Shown: in pieces, positions 9,076 to 17,863 of the stretch
How the letters are laid out: the number at the start of each line of letters is the position of its first letter
Numbering within the stretch: the first letter of the stretch is position 1
From: DAHUYF01 sp035945115
GTDB lineage: Bacteria; Pseudomonadota; Alphaproteobacteria; ATCC43930; CGMCC-115725
Direction: 5' to 3'
Assembly: GCA_035945115.1 (NCBI GenBank)
Contig: DASZAN010000037.1
Span: forward strand, 13,451 to 77,450
Length of the DNA stretch: 64,000 nt
Notes under the pieces: generated by a model
Database searches by the model: none
What the model saw: only the letters and a program-made list of their open reading frames with translations
What the model was told of the DNA's origin: nothing
Made by a program: the position numbers and the translations under genes

Positions 9076-9948
9076 TTACCAGCGGAATTCAGCCATCACC
9101 GCCACGGGAATGTGCCCGCTCGCGGCGATCGCCACGGCAAGCCGTGTCATGTCCGGCTGCTCGCCGACGCCGAGACCGAGCTCCTCGGCGTGAATGCCGC
9201 CGGTCACAAAGACGCTGTCGATGCTCGCGCGGTTGGCGCCGGCGATATCGGTGCGGAGACTGTCGCCGACGGCAAGGATCCGGCTTTTCTCGGCAATACC
9301 CAATAAATCGAAGCAGGTGGCGTAGACCGACGGGAAGGGTTTGCCGTGCCAGCGCACGTGCCCGCCCATCGCCTCATAGCGCTCGGCCACTGCGCCGGCG
9401 CAGATCGCGCGATGTCCCTGATGGATGACGACGAGATCGGGATTGGCGCAAATCATCGGCAGCTCCCGGGTGCGCCCTGCGGCGAGCAGCGGCTCGTACT
9501 GCGCCACGGTCTCGTCCCACTCGGAGGGGCCGGTGTTGAGGATGAAGTCCGCGCCGTCGATGGTCGCCACCCGCTTGAGATTGATGCCGGCCAGCATGTT
9601 GTCATCGCGCGGCGGTCCGATGTGAAAGCAGCGGCGCCCGAGCGCGGCGTAGAAGGGATCGTCGCGCGCCGCCAGATGCTGCCAGGTTTCCTCGCCCGAG
9701 GAATGCACGTGGTCATAGAGTGTCGCGGGAATGCCGATCTCGTTCATGCGCGCCTCGACGAGCGCGGCGCGCCGCGGCGCATTCGAGAGGACGACGATGC
9801 GCTTGCCCAGGTGCTTCAGGTGGCCGAGCGCATCGAGGACGCCGGGAAGGGGTGCGCTCCCGTCATGCAGCACGCCCCAGAGATCGAGGATGAAGCCGTC
9901 ATAATCGCGGGCGATCTCGTCGAGGCCGCCGAGCAGGCGAATGGTCAT
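9076..9948 (-). CDS. HAD superfamily hydrolase, class IIA (TIGR01459-type)
   Basis: 290 residues. Motif I is ILDLWGVLHDG with the nucleophile Asp22; the usual second Asp is replaced by Trp24, which is characteristic of this subfamily rather than a defect. Motif II is IVVLSNAPRR (Ser/Asn) near residue 53, and the C-terminal motif III/IV block is HGKPFPSVY then ILAVGDSLRTDIAGANRA near residue 235. The C2-type cap lies between. Members are related to NagD and 4-nitrophenylphosphatase-like phosphatases; the physiological substrate is unknown. It lies 16 bases downstream of pyrD on the same strand, suggesting a DUF952-pyrD-HAD unit. Confidence 0.88.
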   Translation of the reverse strand: MTIRLLGGLDEIARDYDGFILDLWGVLHDGSAPLPGVLDALGHLKHLGKRIVVLSNAPRRAALVEARMNEIGIPATLYDHVHSSGEETWQHLAARDDPFYAALGRRCFHIGPPRDDNMLAGINLKRVATIDGADFILNTGPSEWDETVAQYEPLLAAGRTRELPMICANPDLVVIHQGHRAICAGAVAERYEAMGGHVRWHGKPFPSVYATCFDLLGIAEKSRILAVGDSLRTDIAGANRASIDSVFVTGGIHAEELGLGVGEQPDMTRLAVAIAASGHIPVAVMAEFRW

Positions 9949-9964
9949 GCGGGAGGGTGCTAGC

Positions 9965-11059
9965 TCAAATCGGATTCCCGCGCGCAGGGGCGCGTGGCGA
10001 GCGCTCGGCGCGGCCGACAGCGTCGGCGAGCGAGGCGAAGCCGTCGCGAGCGAGGAGGGCGGCGAGCTCGCTCTTGATGCGTTGGACAAGGCGCGGTCCC
10101 TCGTAGACGAGCGCCGTGTAAAGCTGCACCAGGCTCGCGCCGGCGCGGATTTTCTCGTAAGCGTCGGCACCGGAGGAAACGCCGCCCACGCCGATGAGCG
10201 GGAGCTTGCCGCCGGTGAGGCGATACATATCGGCGAGGAGTGCCGTCGACGGCGCGAACAGTGGCGCCCCGCTGAGCCCGCCGGGTTCATGGGCCTGCGC
10301 GCTGCGCAAGCTCGCCGGCCGCGCCACCGTGGTATTGGCGATGACGAGTCCGTCGATTTTCGTCGCGAGCGCCGCCTGCGCCAAATCGACGCGATCCTCG
10401 GTGGAGAGATCGGGTGCAATCTTGAGCAGCAGCGGCGGCGGATTGTCGGGCTTCACCGAAGCGCGCGCTGCCATTAGTCGCTCGGCGAGCGCGGTCACCG
10501 CGCTCTTGCGCTGCAGCGCCCGCAAACCCGGCGTGTTGGGCGATGAGACGTTGACGACGATGTAGTCTACAAGCGGTGCTAGCGCGATCACGCCTTGGAC
10601 GTAGTCGGTGATGTCGTCGGCGGTGTCGCGGTTCTTGCCGATGTTGGCGCCGACCAGCACATCGCTCTTGCGGCGCCGCTGCAGCCGCGCCACTGCGGCG
10701 GCCAGCCCAGCATTGTTGAACCCGAGCCGATTGATGAGCGCTCGATCCTCGGTGAGGCGGAAGAGGCGCGGCGAGGGGTTGCCGGATTGCGGCCGCGGCG
10801 TCAGCGTGCCGCATTCGACAAATCCGAAACCGAAGCGCGCCATGCGGTCGGGCACCTCCGCGTTCTTGTCGAATCCGGCGGCAAGGCCGATCGGATTGCG
10901 AAAGCGCCGTCCCCAGAGCGTCACCGCCAGGCTCGGCGAATCATCCGCGCGCTGCCGTGGCGCGATCCCCGCCTTGAGCGCACGGATCGACAGGCGGTGC
11001 GCGGTTTCCGGGGGAAGGAGGCGCAGCAAGGGCACCACCGCATCGAAGACGGCGCTCAT
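9965..11059 (-). CDS. pyrD: Dihydroorotate dehydrogenase (quinone), class 2
   Basis: FMN enzyme that oxidises dihydroorotate to orotate with quinone in pyrimidine synthesis, attached to the inner membrane. 364 residues, a normal class 2 length, with the N-terminal quinone-tunnel helix (VVPLLRLLPPETAHRLSI). Visible motifs are NPIGLAAGFDKNAE near 55-68, INRLGFNNAG near 109-118, GANIGKN at 137-143, the catalytic loop VVNVSSPNTPGLR with the serine near 172-173, and IGVGGVSSGADAYEKI near 305. ATG at 11059 overlaps the DUF952 stop by 4 bases, so translation is probably coupled. The class 2 assignment rests on the quinone helix and the serine catalytic base. Confidence 0.95.
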   Translation of the reverse strand: MSAVFDAVVPLLRLLPPETAHRLSIRALKAGIAPRQRADDSPSLAVTLWGRRFRNPIGLAAGFDKNAEVPDRMARFGFGFVECGTLTPRPQSGNPSPRLFRLTEDRALINRLGFNNAGLAAAVARLQRRRKSDVLVGANIGKNRDTADDITDYVQGVIALAPLVDYIVVNVSSPNTPGLRALQRKSAVTALAERLMAARASVKPDNPPPLLLKIAPDLSTEDRVDLAQAALATKIDGLVIANTTVARPASLRSAQAHEPGGLSGAPLFAPSTALLADMYRLTGGKLPLIGVGGVSSGADAYEKIRAGASLVQLYTALVYEGPRLVQRIKSELAALLARDGFASLADAVGRAERSPRAPARGNPI

Positions 11060-11409
11060 GCCGCGACCATCCGAGCCGGAAAGACATGCCGGCCGTCGGC
11101 CCCGAGTGGCAACGGCTCGATCCACCGCACGGCTTTGATCGGCAAGGACCCAGAAAGATGTGGAAAAAGCGCGCCGTCGCGCGCCGGCTCCCATTTGAGC
11201 CGATGCCCGAGCATGGCCGCATCGACGGCAATGAGCACGAGATCGCGCTGACCCGCACGGTGCTTCGCCGCCGACGCCGCAAGCTGCGCCGCGGTCGAAA
11301 AATGAATGAACCCGTCGGCCGCGTCCTGAGAGGAGCCGCGATAGACGCCAGCGGCTTCCGCCGCGTGCCATTCTTCGCGGCGACACATGTGATAGATGAT
11401 CTCGGCCAT
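11056..11409 (-). CDS. DUF952 domain-containing protein
   Basis: 117 residues covering the whole DUF952 family length. Recognisable segments are IYHMCRREEWHAAEAAGVYRG at the N-terminus, ADGFIHFSTAAQL near residue 33 (the His probably structural or catalytic) and FPHLSGSLPIKAVRWIEPLP near 83-102. The family resembles small glutathione-S-transferase-like or ADP-ribosyl-type folds in some reports, but no function is established. It overlaps the start of pyrD by 4 bases. The same pairing recurs in alphaproteobacteria from what I recall, so it may simply be a translational partner of pyrD. Confidence 0.85.
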   Translation of the reverse strand: MAEIIYHMCRREEWHAAEAAGVYRGSSQDAADGFIHFSTAAQLAASAAKHRAGQRDLVLIAVDAAMLGHRLKWEPARDGALFPHLSGSLPIKAVRWIEPLPLGADGRHVFPARMVAA

Positions 11410-11568
11410 GGCAAAACGCTAGCGCAGTGCGTTCGGAGCGACAAGGGCGAGGCGCCGCCTTGTCGGCGTCGAAGAACCGATGATGCGAACCATTGAGATG
11501 GATCAAGGCGCCTCGGTCATAGCGGGTCTACTCATGATCCGTCCCTTTCCCATCAATGGAGAGACGTT

Positions 11569-12087
11569 ATGGCCGATACTCCCGTCGCAGTGAAAAAGGC
11601 CCCGACGCCGACGCCGGCGCGCGCCTCCGTGCCCGATGTCTTTCAATCCTTCCGCAGCGAGATGGATCGCCTGTTCGACCGCTTCGGCTTCCCGTCGTTC
11701 CGGCGGATGTTCGATGTCGAGCCATTCTGGGGCAGCGAAGCTTCGCTCGGCGTGACCGTCCCCGCGGTCGACGTCACCGAGGACGACAAAGCCTACAAGA
11801 TTACCGCCGAACTTCCTGGGCTCGACCAGAAAGACCTCGACGTCTCCGTCACCGGCGACGTGCTGGTGATCAAGGGCGAGAAACGCCAGGAGCGCGAGGA
11901 GAAGGATAAGAACCGCTATCTCTCCGAGCGCAGCTTCGGCGCCTTCCAGCGCAACTTCTCGCTGCCGGACGGCATCGACCGCGACAAGATCGGCGCCGAC
12001 TTCGCCAAGGGCGTGCTCACGCTGACCTTGCCGAAAACGGCCGAAGCGCAAAAGCAGCAGAAGAAGATCGAGGTGAAGGCCGGCTGA
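11569..12087 (+). CDS. Hsp20/alpha-crystallin family small heat-shock protein
   Basis: 172-residue ATP-independent chaperone that holds unfolding proteins. A Pro/Thr-rich N-terminal arm leads into FQSFRSEMDRLFDRFGFP near residues 25-42. The alpha-crystallin domain is about residues 60-158, with VDVTEDDKAYKITAELPGLD, the conserved DVLVIKGEK strand, and the hallmark ALTL-type motif GVLTLTLPK near 150-158. The tail is AEAQKQQKKIEVKAG. ATG at 11569 is preceded by GGAGAG. It diverges from the DUF952-pyrD-HAD unit across about 160 bp. That gap is where a heat-shock promoter would be expected, though I cannot point to a convincing sigma-32 box. Confidence 0.93.
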   Translation: MADTPVAVKKAPTPTPARASVPDVFQSFRSEMDRLFDRFGFPSFRRMFDVEPFWGSEASLGVTVPAVDVTEDDKAYKITAELPGLDQKDLDVSVTGDVLVIKGEKRQEREEKDKNRYLSERSFGAFQRNFSLPDGIDRDKIGADFAKGVLTLTLPKTAEAQKQQKKIEVKAG

Positions 12088-12175
12088 TTGCCGAGGGCGC
12101 GGCGGCGGACATAGCACCGCCGCGCCTTGCCCTTTGCGCGTGACCGCATCGCGCGCGCGGTCTATATCGGCGGAC

Positions 12176-14917
12176 GTGCATCCGCCAAAGGCCACACAAG
12201 CTGACATCGGCGCCGTTGCCGTGCGGTCGCCGGTGCTGATCGCCGGCATCAAAGAAGCGGCATGGCTTCCGCCGGGGGGCGATGTCGCGCGTCTCTCCTT
12301 CCCGGAAGCGGCCCGCCGCGCCCGCGAGGCACCGCCGCTGCTCTGCCACGCCCGCGCGACGGCTCGCCGCATGGGCGTGCTGCCATTTCCGGCGCTCGAT
12401 GTGCTCGAACTCTACGCCTTCGTTCATCCCGCCCGCTTCTGTCTGCCGACGCCCCGCGGCTTGGCGGCGGCCTTAGGGCTGGTTCTGCCGGCAGCGGACA
12501 TCGGCGAAGAGGCGCGCGCGCTCGCCGCCGCGGCGCAGCGCCTCGTTGCCGACCTCGCCGAGCGCCGGGGCGATGCTGAGGCGCATGCCATTGCCGGGGC
12601 GATGGCGCGTGGCGGCTGGAGCTGGGGCGCGGCGGTGCTGGGGGCGCTCGGTGAAGCGGCAGGCAGCGGCGCGCCGGCGGGTCTCGCCATCTGGCGCAAG
12701 CTCCCGGAATGGGCGGAGCATGCGCCCGAGCCACCCGCCGGGAACATCCCCGTCGAGGAAGGCGAAACCCGCCGACGCCTCGCCGAGGTGCTGGGCGATG
12801 AGGCGGAGCCCCGGCCGCAGCAGGCGGATTACGCCGCTGCGGTAAGCGCCGCCTTTCGTCCGCGTGAGGCCGAAGACGAGCCACAGGTGGTGCTCGCGGA
12901 AGCCGGCACCGGGGTCGGCAAGACGCTCGGCTATGTCACCCCGGCAAGCCTCTGGGCAGAGAAGAACCAGGGCGCAGTGTGGATTTCGACATATACACGC
13001 AACCTCCAGCATCAGATCACCGCCGAGCTCGACCGCCTCTATCCCGACAGCGCGCAGAAGAATCGCCGTGTCGTGCTGCGCAAGGGCCGGGAGAATTATC
13101 TCTGCTTGCTCAATCTTGAGGAGGCGGTCGCGGGCTTGCCGATGCGTCCCTATGACGCGGCGGCGCTCGGCATTATGGCGCGCTGGGCGGCGGCAACGCG
13201 CGACGGCGATATGGTCGGCGGCGATTTCCCCGGCTGGCTCCCCGACGTGATCGGCCGGGCGCGCAGCCTTGGCCTTGCCGACCGCCGCGGTGAATGCATC
13301 CATTCCGCCTGTCCCCACTACCATCGGTGCTTCGTCGAGCGGAGTGTCCGCCGCGCGAGGCGTGCGCGCATCGTCGTCGCCAACCACGCGCTCGTCATGG
13401 TGCAGGCGGCGCTGGGCGGTCTCGATGACGCTTATCTGCCGACGCGCTATGTCTTCGACGAGGGGCATCACGTGTTCGACGCCGCCGACAGCGCCTTCTC
13501 CCTGGCGCTCACCGGCCAAGAGGCGGCGGAGCTTCGTCGCTGGATCCTCGGCGCCGAAGGGGGCGGCCGCGGCCGCGCGCGCGGTTTGCGCCGCCGCCTC
13601 AAGGATCTCGTCGCCGGCGACGAGGCGGCGGAGCGCGCGCTCGCGGCGGTGCTGGTGGGGGCCCGCGTGCTTCCGGGAGAGGGCTGGGCGCAGCGCCTTG
13701 CCGAGGCGCGCCCGCAGCAGGCGGCCGAGGCCTTCCTCGCGCTCGTCCGTCAGCAGGTGCACGCGCGCGCCGCCGAGCGCGATCAGGGCTACAGCCTCGA
13801 GACCGATCTGCGGCCGCCCATCGACGGCCTCGTCGAAGCGGGCGAAGCGCTGGCGCTGGCGCTCGAGCGCATCTCCATTCCGCTACGCACGCTGGCCGCG
13901 CGCCTCGCGGCGCGTCTCGCGGACGACGCGGCGGAGCTCGAGACCGCACAGCGCGTGCGCATCGAGGCGGCGGTCCGCGGGCTCGAGCGGCGCGGCATCG
14001 TCGAGCTCGGCGGTTGGCAGCGCGCGCTGCGCGAAATCGCCGCCGAGCCCAACCGCGACTTCGTCGAGTGGCTTTCGATCGAACGGAGCGACGGGCACGA
14101 GATCGACGTCGGCCTCCATCGCCACTGGGTCGATCCGACCCGGCCTTTCGCCGAATTCGTGGCGAAGCCGGCGCATGGCGTGCTCGTAACCTCGGCGACG
14201 TTGACCGACGGGAGCGGCGATGCCGTGCGCGACTGGGAAGCGGCGGAGGCGCGTAGCGGGGCGAGGCATCTTGCGCGACCGGCGCTCCGCGTCCGCGTTC
14301 CCTCGCCCTTCGACTATGTCGCGCAGACGCGCATCTTCATCGTCACCGATGTGCGGCGGCATGAGGCGGCGCAAGTCGCCGCTGCCTATCGTGAGCTCTT
14401 CCTTGCCGCGCGCGGCGGCGCGCTCGGCCTCTTCACCGCGATCGCGCGATTGCGCGCCGTTTATCGTCACATCGCCGAACCGCTTCACGCGGCAGGAATT
14501 CCCCTTCTGGCGCAGCATGTGGACGCCATGGATACTTCGACCTTGGTCGACATCTTCCGCGCGGAGGAGGATGCGTGCCTACTCGGCACCGATGCGGTGC
14601 GCGACGGTGTCGATGTCCCAGGCCGTTCGCTTCGTCTCATTGTTTTCGATCGTGTGCCATGGCCGCGGCCCGACATTCTGCATAAAGCACGGCGCGCCGC
14701 TTTCGGCGGCGCGCGCTATGACGACATGATCACGCGGTTGCGGGTGAAGCAGGCCTTCGGCCGTCTGGTGCGGCGCGGCGACGACAGCGGTGTCTTCGTG
14801 CTGCTCGACGCCGCGATGCCGTCGCGACTCACTGGCGCTTTTCCCGATGGCGTGGCGCTCGAGCGGGTCGGCATCAAAGAGGCGATCCGGCGCACGGCTT
14901 CGTTCCTGGCGCGCTAA
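12176..14917 (+). CDS. ATP-dependent DNA helicase, DinG/XPD family, with Fe-S cysteines
   Basis: 913 residues from GTG 12176; TTG 12134 and GTG 12140 upstream are alternatives in frame. Superfamily 2 helicase: Walker A in EAGTGVGKT near 243-249, DEAH-type box DEGH at 428-431, and a C-terminal helicase half with GLFTAIARLRAVYRHI, LLGTDAVRDGVDVPG and a final QAFGRLVRRGDDSGVFVLLD (motif VI). Four cysteines, C310, C374, C379 and C385, have the C-x4-C-x5-C spacing of the E. coli DinG 4Fe-4S domain. The first 150 residues contain PLLCHARATARRMGV and ALDVLELYAFVHP, reminiscent of a degenerate DnaQ-type exonuclease domain. It probably unwinds 5'-3' on forked or R-loop DNA by family analogy. Confidence 0.9.
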   Translation: MHPPKATQADIGAVAVRSPVLIAGIKEAAWLPPGGDVARLSFPEAARRAREAPPLLCHARATARRMGVLPFPALDVLELYAFVHPARFCLPTPRGLAAALGLVLPAADIGEEARALAAAAQRLVADLAERRGDAEAHAIAGAMARGGWSWGAAVLGALGEAAGSGAPAGLAIWRKLPEWAEHAPEPPAGNIPVEEGETRRRLAEVLGDEAEPRPQQADYAAAVSAAFRPREAEDEPQVVLAEAGTGVGKTLGYVTPASLWAEKNQGAVWISTYTRNLQHQITAELDRLYPDSAQKNRRVVLRKGRENYLCLLNLEEAVAGLPMRPYDAAALGIMARWAAATRDGDMVGGDFPGWLPDVIGRARSLGLADRRGECIHSACPHYHRCFVERSVRRARRARIVVANHALVMVQAALGGLDDAYLPTRYVFDEGHHVFDAADSAFSLALTGQEAAELRRWILGAEGGGRGRARGLRRRLKDLVAGDEAAERALAAVLVGARVLPGEGWAQRLAEARPQQAAEAFLALVRQQVHARAAERDQGYSLETDLRPPIDGLVEAGEALALALERISIPLRTLAARLAARLADDAAELETAQRVRIEAAVRGLERRGIVELGGWQRALREIAAEPNRDFVEWLSIERSDGHEIDVGLHRHWVDPTRPFAEFVAKPAHGVLVTSATLTDGSGDAVRDWEAAEARSGARHLARPALRVRVPSPFDYVAQTRIFIVTDVRRHEAAQVAAAYRELFLAARGGALGLFTAIARLRAVYRHIAEPLHAAGIPLLAQHVDAMDTSTLVDIFRAEEDACLLGTDAVRDGVDVPGRSLRLIVFDRVPWPRPDILHKARRAAFGGARYDDMITRLRVKQAFGRLVRRGDDSGVFVLLDAAMPSRLTGAFPDGVALERVGIKEAIRRTASFLAR

Positions 14918-14929
14918 GCGCCGCCGCTG

Positions 14930-15100
14930 TCAGCGCTTGTGTAGCGCCTCGATGGCGACGACGATGAGCGCCGCGGCGAGAAACGCGACGAGGAACCCGC
15001 TGATCTGCGTGACCAACGAGCTTGATCCCGTTGCGCTCAGCGCCGTCGGTACCAGGTGCTCATGCGACTTGCTGAGCAGAATAATGGCGATCGGAGGCAT
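14930..15100 (-). CDS. Possible small single-pass membrane protein
   Basis: Open frame of 56 codons from ATG 15100 (71 from an upstream start at 15145). The predicted product begins MPPIAIILLSKSHEHLVP and ends in a hydrophobic segment ISGFLVAFLAAALIVVAIEALHKR, which fits one transmembrane helix followed by a positively charged end. It lies downstream of, and convergent with, the helicase gene. No family is recognised and there is no strong ribosome site, so this could be a chance frame in high-GC DNA. The hydrophobic C-terminal run is the only real argument for a gene. Confidence 0.3.
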   Translation of the reverse strand: MPPIAIILLSKSHEHLVPTALSATGSSSLVTQISGFLVAFLAAALIVVAIEALHKR

Positions 15101-15139
15101 GCCCGTAATTGGGCCATGATTCCGCCGATGTTGCAAGCG

Positions 15140-15260
15140 AGCCATAACTAAAACACAGATTGTGGAGTAAAACGCGAGATTGGCGAGAAACTTTTATTAA
15201 GTTTTATTGATGGTCCTTGATCGCGTTTGCTTTTTTGTGAGGGAGGAGGGCAATTATCGG
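15140..15260 (+). promoter_or_regulatory. AT-rich promoter-like region before the FAD monooxygenase
   Basis: This stretch is strikingly AT-rich against its surroundings. It contains two TTTTATT direct repeats at 15192-15198 and 15202-15208, exactly 10 bp (one helical turn) apart, followed by a GGGAGGAGGG ribosome site at 15241-15250. The monooxygenase start is 11 bases further on. No exact -35/-10 pair is assigned. The phased repeats could be an operator or simply promoter AT-content. Confidence 0.35.
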
Positions 15261-16919
15261 ATGGATTTGCGCAGAGATGCCGCGATCATCGTCGTGGGGG
15301 CGGGTCCCGCTGGGCTGATGCTGGCAAACGAGCTCGGCCGGCGCGAAGTTGCAACCCTCGTGCTCGAGGCGGCGCCCTCGACATCAACGCATCCGCGCGC
15401 CAATGCGACGCAGGCGCGCACGATGGAATACTTCCGTCGTCTCGGCATCGCCGACCGCATTCGCGCCCAGGGTTTGCCCCCGGACTACCCGACCGACGTT
15501 GCCTATTTCACCCGCTACACGGGCTATGAGCTGGCCCGCTTTCAGCTTCCGAGCTCGGCCGAGGCCCGGGAACTCGCGCGCCGCCTCAAGGGCTCGTGGA
15601 GCGCCGCCGAGTTGCCGCATCGCTGCTCGCAGCTCTTCATCGAGCGCGTCATGCGCGAAGCGGCGGAAGCTTTGCCCGCCGTCAAGCTCGCCTTCGGCTG
15701 GCGCGTCATCGCCTTCCGCGAGGAAGAGGATGGCGTGTCCGTCCAAGCGGAGCGCGTCGAGGGCGGTGAGCGTCGGCGATTCTCGGCCGCGTTCCTCGTG
15801 GGTTGCGATGGGCCGCGCAGCGCCATCCGCCGTCAGCTCGGTTTTTCCTACGAGGGCGAGCGCGGCGCCGTGCGCGATTTCATGGGTGGGCGCATGCACG
15901 CGATCCACCTTCGCGCGCCGCAACTCTATTCGATGATCCGGGGCGGGCGCGCCTGGATGTATTGGACAGTAAACCCGGACCGCCGCGCGCTCATGGCGGC
16001 GATCGATGGGGTACAGGACTTCGTCTTCTCCGCGCAGCTCAAGCCCGGCGAGGACGCGACGGAGATTTCAGAGGCGAAAGCGCGCACCATTTTCTTCGAG
16101 GCATTGGGTGCGGAATGCCCGATCGAGCTATTGGGCCGGCAATCCTGGACCGCCGGCCTCACCTTGGTCGCCGAGCGTTTCGGCGCGGGCCGCGTGTGCC
16201 TTGCCGGTGACGCCGTCCATCTTTTCACGCCGACCGGCGGCCTCGGCTACAACACCGCGGTCGAGGACGTGGTTAACCTCGCCTGGAAGCTCGCCGCGCT
16301 GGTGCAGGGCTGGGGTGGGCCGGGACTCCTTGCGAGCTATGAGCGCGAACGCCGGCCCGTCGCGCTGCGCAACACCGGTTATGCGCGCCGTTTCGCCGAT
16401 TCCGTGGGCCTCTATACCGCGCCCGCCGCGATCGAGGCGGACCCGCCGGCCGGGGCGGCGGCACGGCGCGAGGCGGGCGCCTATCTCCTTGCCCACGCAC
16501 AGGCGGAGTTCAACATCCCCGGCATCACCTTCGGCACCCGCTATGACGGCTCGCCGCTTGTCATTCCGGACGGTACCGCGCCACCGCCCGATGCTGCCAA
16601 TCTCTATACGCCCTCGGCGACGCCCGGCGGCCGGGCACCGCATGCGTGGCTCGCCGATAGCCGCTCGCTTTATGACTACCTGGGATTCGATTTCGCCTTG
16701 CTGCGGCTCGGGCCCAAGTCGCCGGAGACCGCTTCTTTTGCTGAGATCGCGCGGCGGGCCGGCATCCCGCTCCGCGTCGTCGAGATCGCCGCTGACGAGG
16801 TCCGCGACCTCTACGGCGCCGATTTGGTCTTGCTGCGGCCGGATCAGATCGTCGCCTGGCGCGGCAACACGCCACCGGCCGACCCGGCTGCCCTCCTCGC
16901 GCGGTTGACTGGCCACTAA
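15261..16919 (+). CDS. FAD-dependent monooxygenase (PHBH/MhpA-type)
   Basis: 552-residue class A flavin monooxygenase that hydroxylates an aromatic or polyketide-like substrate with NAD(P)H and O2. Dinucleotide-binding motif GAGPAGLML at about 13-21 follows VVV. The DG motif GCDGPRSAIRRQL is near 181-193, and the GD motif LAGDAVHLFTPTGGLGYNTAVED is near 315-337. A further C-terminal thioredoxin-like extension, about residues 455-552, is typical of the phenol/PHBH-like subgroup. ATG 15261 is preferred over 15207 because it has a strong ribosome site and starts directly before the FAD motif. It stands alone, with no ring-cleavage gene nearby, so the pathway is unknown. Confidence 0.88.
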   Translation: MDLRRDAAIIVVGAGPAGLMLANELGRREVATLVLEAAPSTSTHPRANATQARTMEYFRRLGIADRIRAQGLPPDYPTDVAYFTRYTGYELARFQLPSSAEARELARRLKGSWSAAELPHRCSQLFIERVMREAAEALPAVKLAFGWRVIAFREEEDGVSVQAERVEGGERRRFSAAFLVGCDGPRSAIRRQLGFSYEGERGAVRDFMGGRMHAIHLRAPQLYSMIRGGRAWMYWTVNPDRRALMAAIDGVQDFVFSAQLKPGEDATEISEAKARTIFFEALGAECPIELLGRQSWTAGLTLVAERFGAGRVCLAGDAVHLFTPTGGLGYNTAVEDVVNLAWKLAALVQGWGGPGLLASYERERRPVALRNTGYARRFADSVGLYTAPAAIEADPPAGAAARREAGAYLLAHAQAEFNIPGITFGTRYDGSPLVIPDGTAPPPDAANLYTPSATPGGRAPHAWLADSRSLYDYLGFDFALLRLGPKSPETASFAEIARRAGIPLRVVEIAADEVRDLYGADLVLLRPDQIVAWRGNTPPADPAALLARLTGH

Positions 16920-16990
16920 AGGCTAAGTTGACGCTCACCCGCTTCCCACGCATGGTGGCGCCCGCCCGATTGCTGGCAAAGGGATAGCCG

Positions 16991-17395
16991 ATGATCGATC
17001 ATCACGCTGCGCTCATCTACACCATGGTGCTGGTCTCCGCCGCCGACACCGATATGACCGATGCGGAGCTGCAGATCATTGGCGACATCGTCAATCACCT
17101 GCCGGTGTTCCGCGACTATGAGCGCAAGCGCCTCACCAAGGACCTCAAGGAGTGCGCCCAGCTCCTCGGCCGCGACGATGGGCTCGAACAGACCCTGAAG
17201 GCGATCAAGACGGCGTTGCCGCAAAAGCTGCGCGAGACCGCTTATGCGATCGCCTGCGATGTTGCTGGCGCCGATGGCGAGACGAGCCAGGAGGTGCTGC
17301 GCCTCATCGAGATTCTGCGCCACCGCTTCGGCATCGATCGCCTCATCGCCGCCGCCATCGAGCGCGGCGCCAGGGCGCGGTTCACCGTCGTCTAG
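16991..17395 (+). CDS. TerB family tellurite resistance-like protein
   Basis: 134-residue all-helical protein with a TerB-like/COG3793 organisation: an early MVLVSAADTDMTDAELQIIG stretch near residues 12-31, and VAGADGETSQEVLRLIEILR near 91-110. The paired acidic loops, DTDMTDAE and ADGETSQE, are what TerB uses to bind metal ions such as Ca. Only the TerB part is present; no TerC/D/E partners are encoded in the window, so resistance to tellurite is not implied. ATG 16991 is taken as the first plausible start. Neighbours are an FAD monooxygenase (upstream) and Usg (downstream), neither obviously related. Confidence 0.82.
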   Translation: MIDHHAALIYTMVLVSAADTDMTDAELQIIGDIVNHLPVFRDYERKRLTKDLKECAQLLGRDDGLEQTLKAIKTALPQKLRETAYAIACDVAGADGETSQEVLRLIEILRHRFGIDRLIAAAIERGARARFTVV

Positions 17396-17519
17396 CCTGG
17401 CAGCAGTCTCCCTGTTAGGCTGCTAAGCCCTTGATCGGCATTAATTTTTTCTTGATCGGTGCCGACCTACACTGAACACTCGTTGACGGTATGTGTCCAC
17501 TGCCGGGAGACATCTGTTG

Positions 17520-17783
17520 ATGAGTGACCTTCGCTTGCAGTTGAACGGCTACCGCATGACCACGGCGGAGATCCTTTATCACATGCCGGATCATCCAAGC
17601 GTGCTGCAGAGCTTCGTCTGGCAGCATCTCGACATCGCGCCGGACTACCCCGTCCTGCGCCGTTTCCTTGATTTCTGGGTCCGCAACATCGAGGGCCAGC
17701 TCCATTCCGTGAAGGTCGCGCGGGCCTCGATCATCACCCCCGGCGAACTCCGACACGCCGGAATTTCCTTCCAGCTTCACTGA
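17520..17783 (+). CDS. usg: Usg family protein
   Basis: 87 residues, matching the Usg protein known from Caulobacter and relatives (Pfam Usg-like), a family with no assigned biochemical activity. The visible conserved core is TTAEILYHMPDHPSVLQSFVW then DYPVLRRFLDFW and the terminal TPGELRHAGISFQLH. ATG 17520 follows GGGAGA; an upstream ATG at 17493 is in frame but has no such site. In Caulobacter usg lies near trpF, but here no trp gene is adjacent. It precedes the heme A synthase gene by 80 bp. Confidence 0.88.
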   Translation: MSDLRLQLNGYRMTTAEILYHMPDHPSVLQSFVWQHLDIAPDYPVLRRFLDFWVRNIEGQLHSVKVARASIITPGELRHAGISFQLH

Positions 17784-17863
17784 TCGACCGCCGGGCTCTT
17801 GCCAAGAGCCGCGGCTGTGCGCAGGTTTGGCGCGAACCGAACCTGACTCCGGCGAGCGGCGCC

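Noticed and set aside
16991..17395. Tellurite-resistance operon
   Set aside because: Only an isolated TerB-like protein; TerC, TerD and TerE are not present, so resistance should not be inferred.
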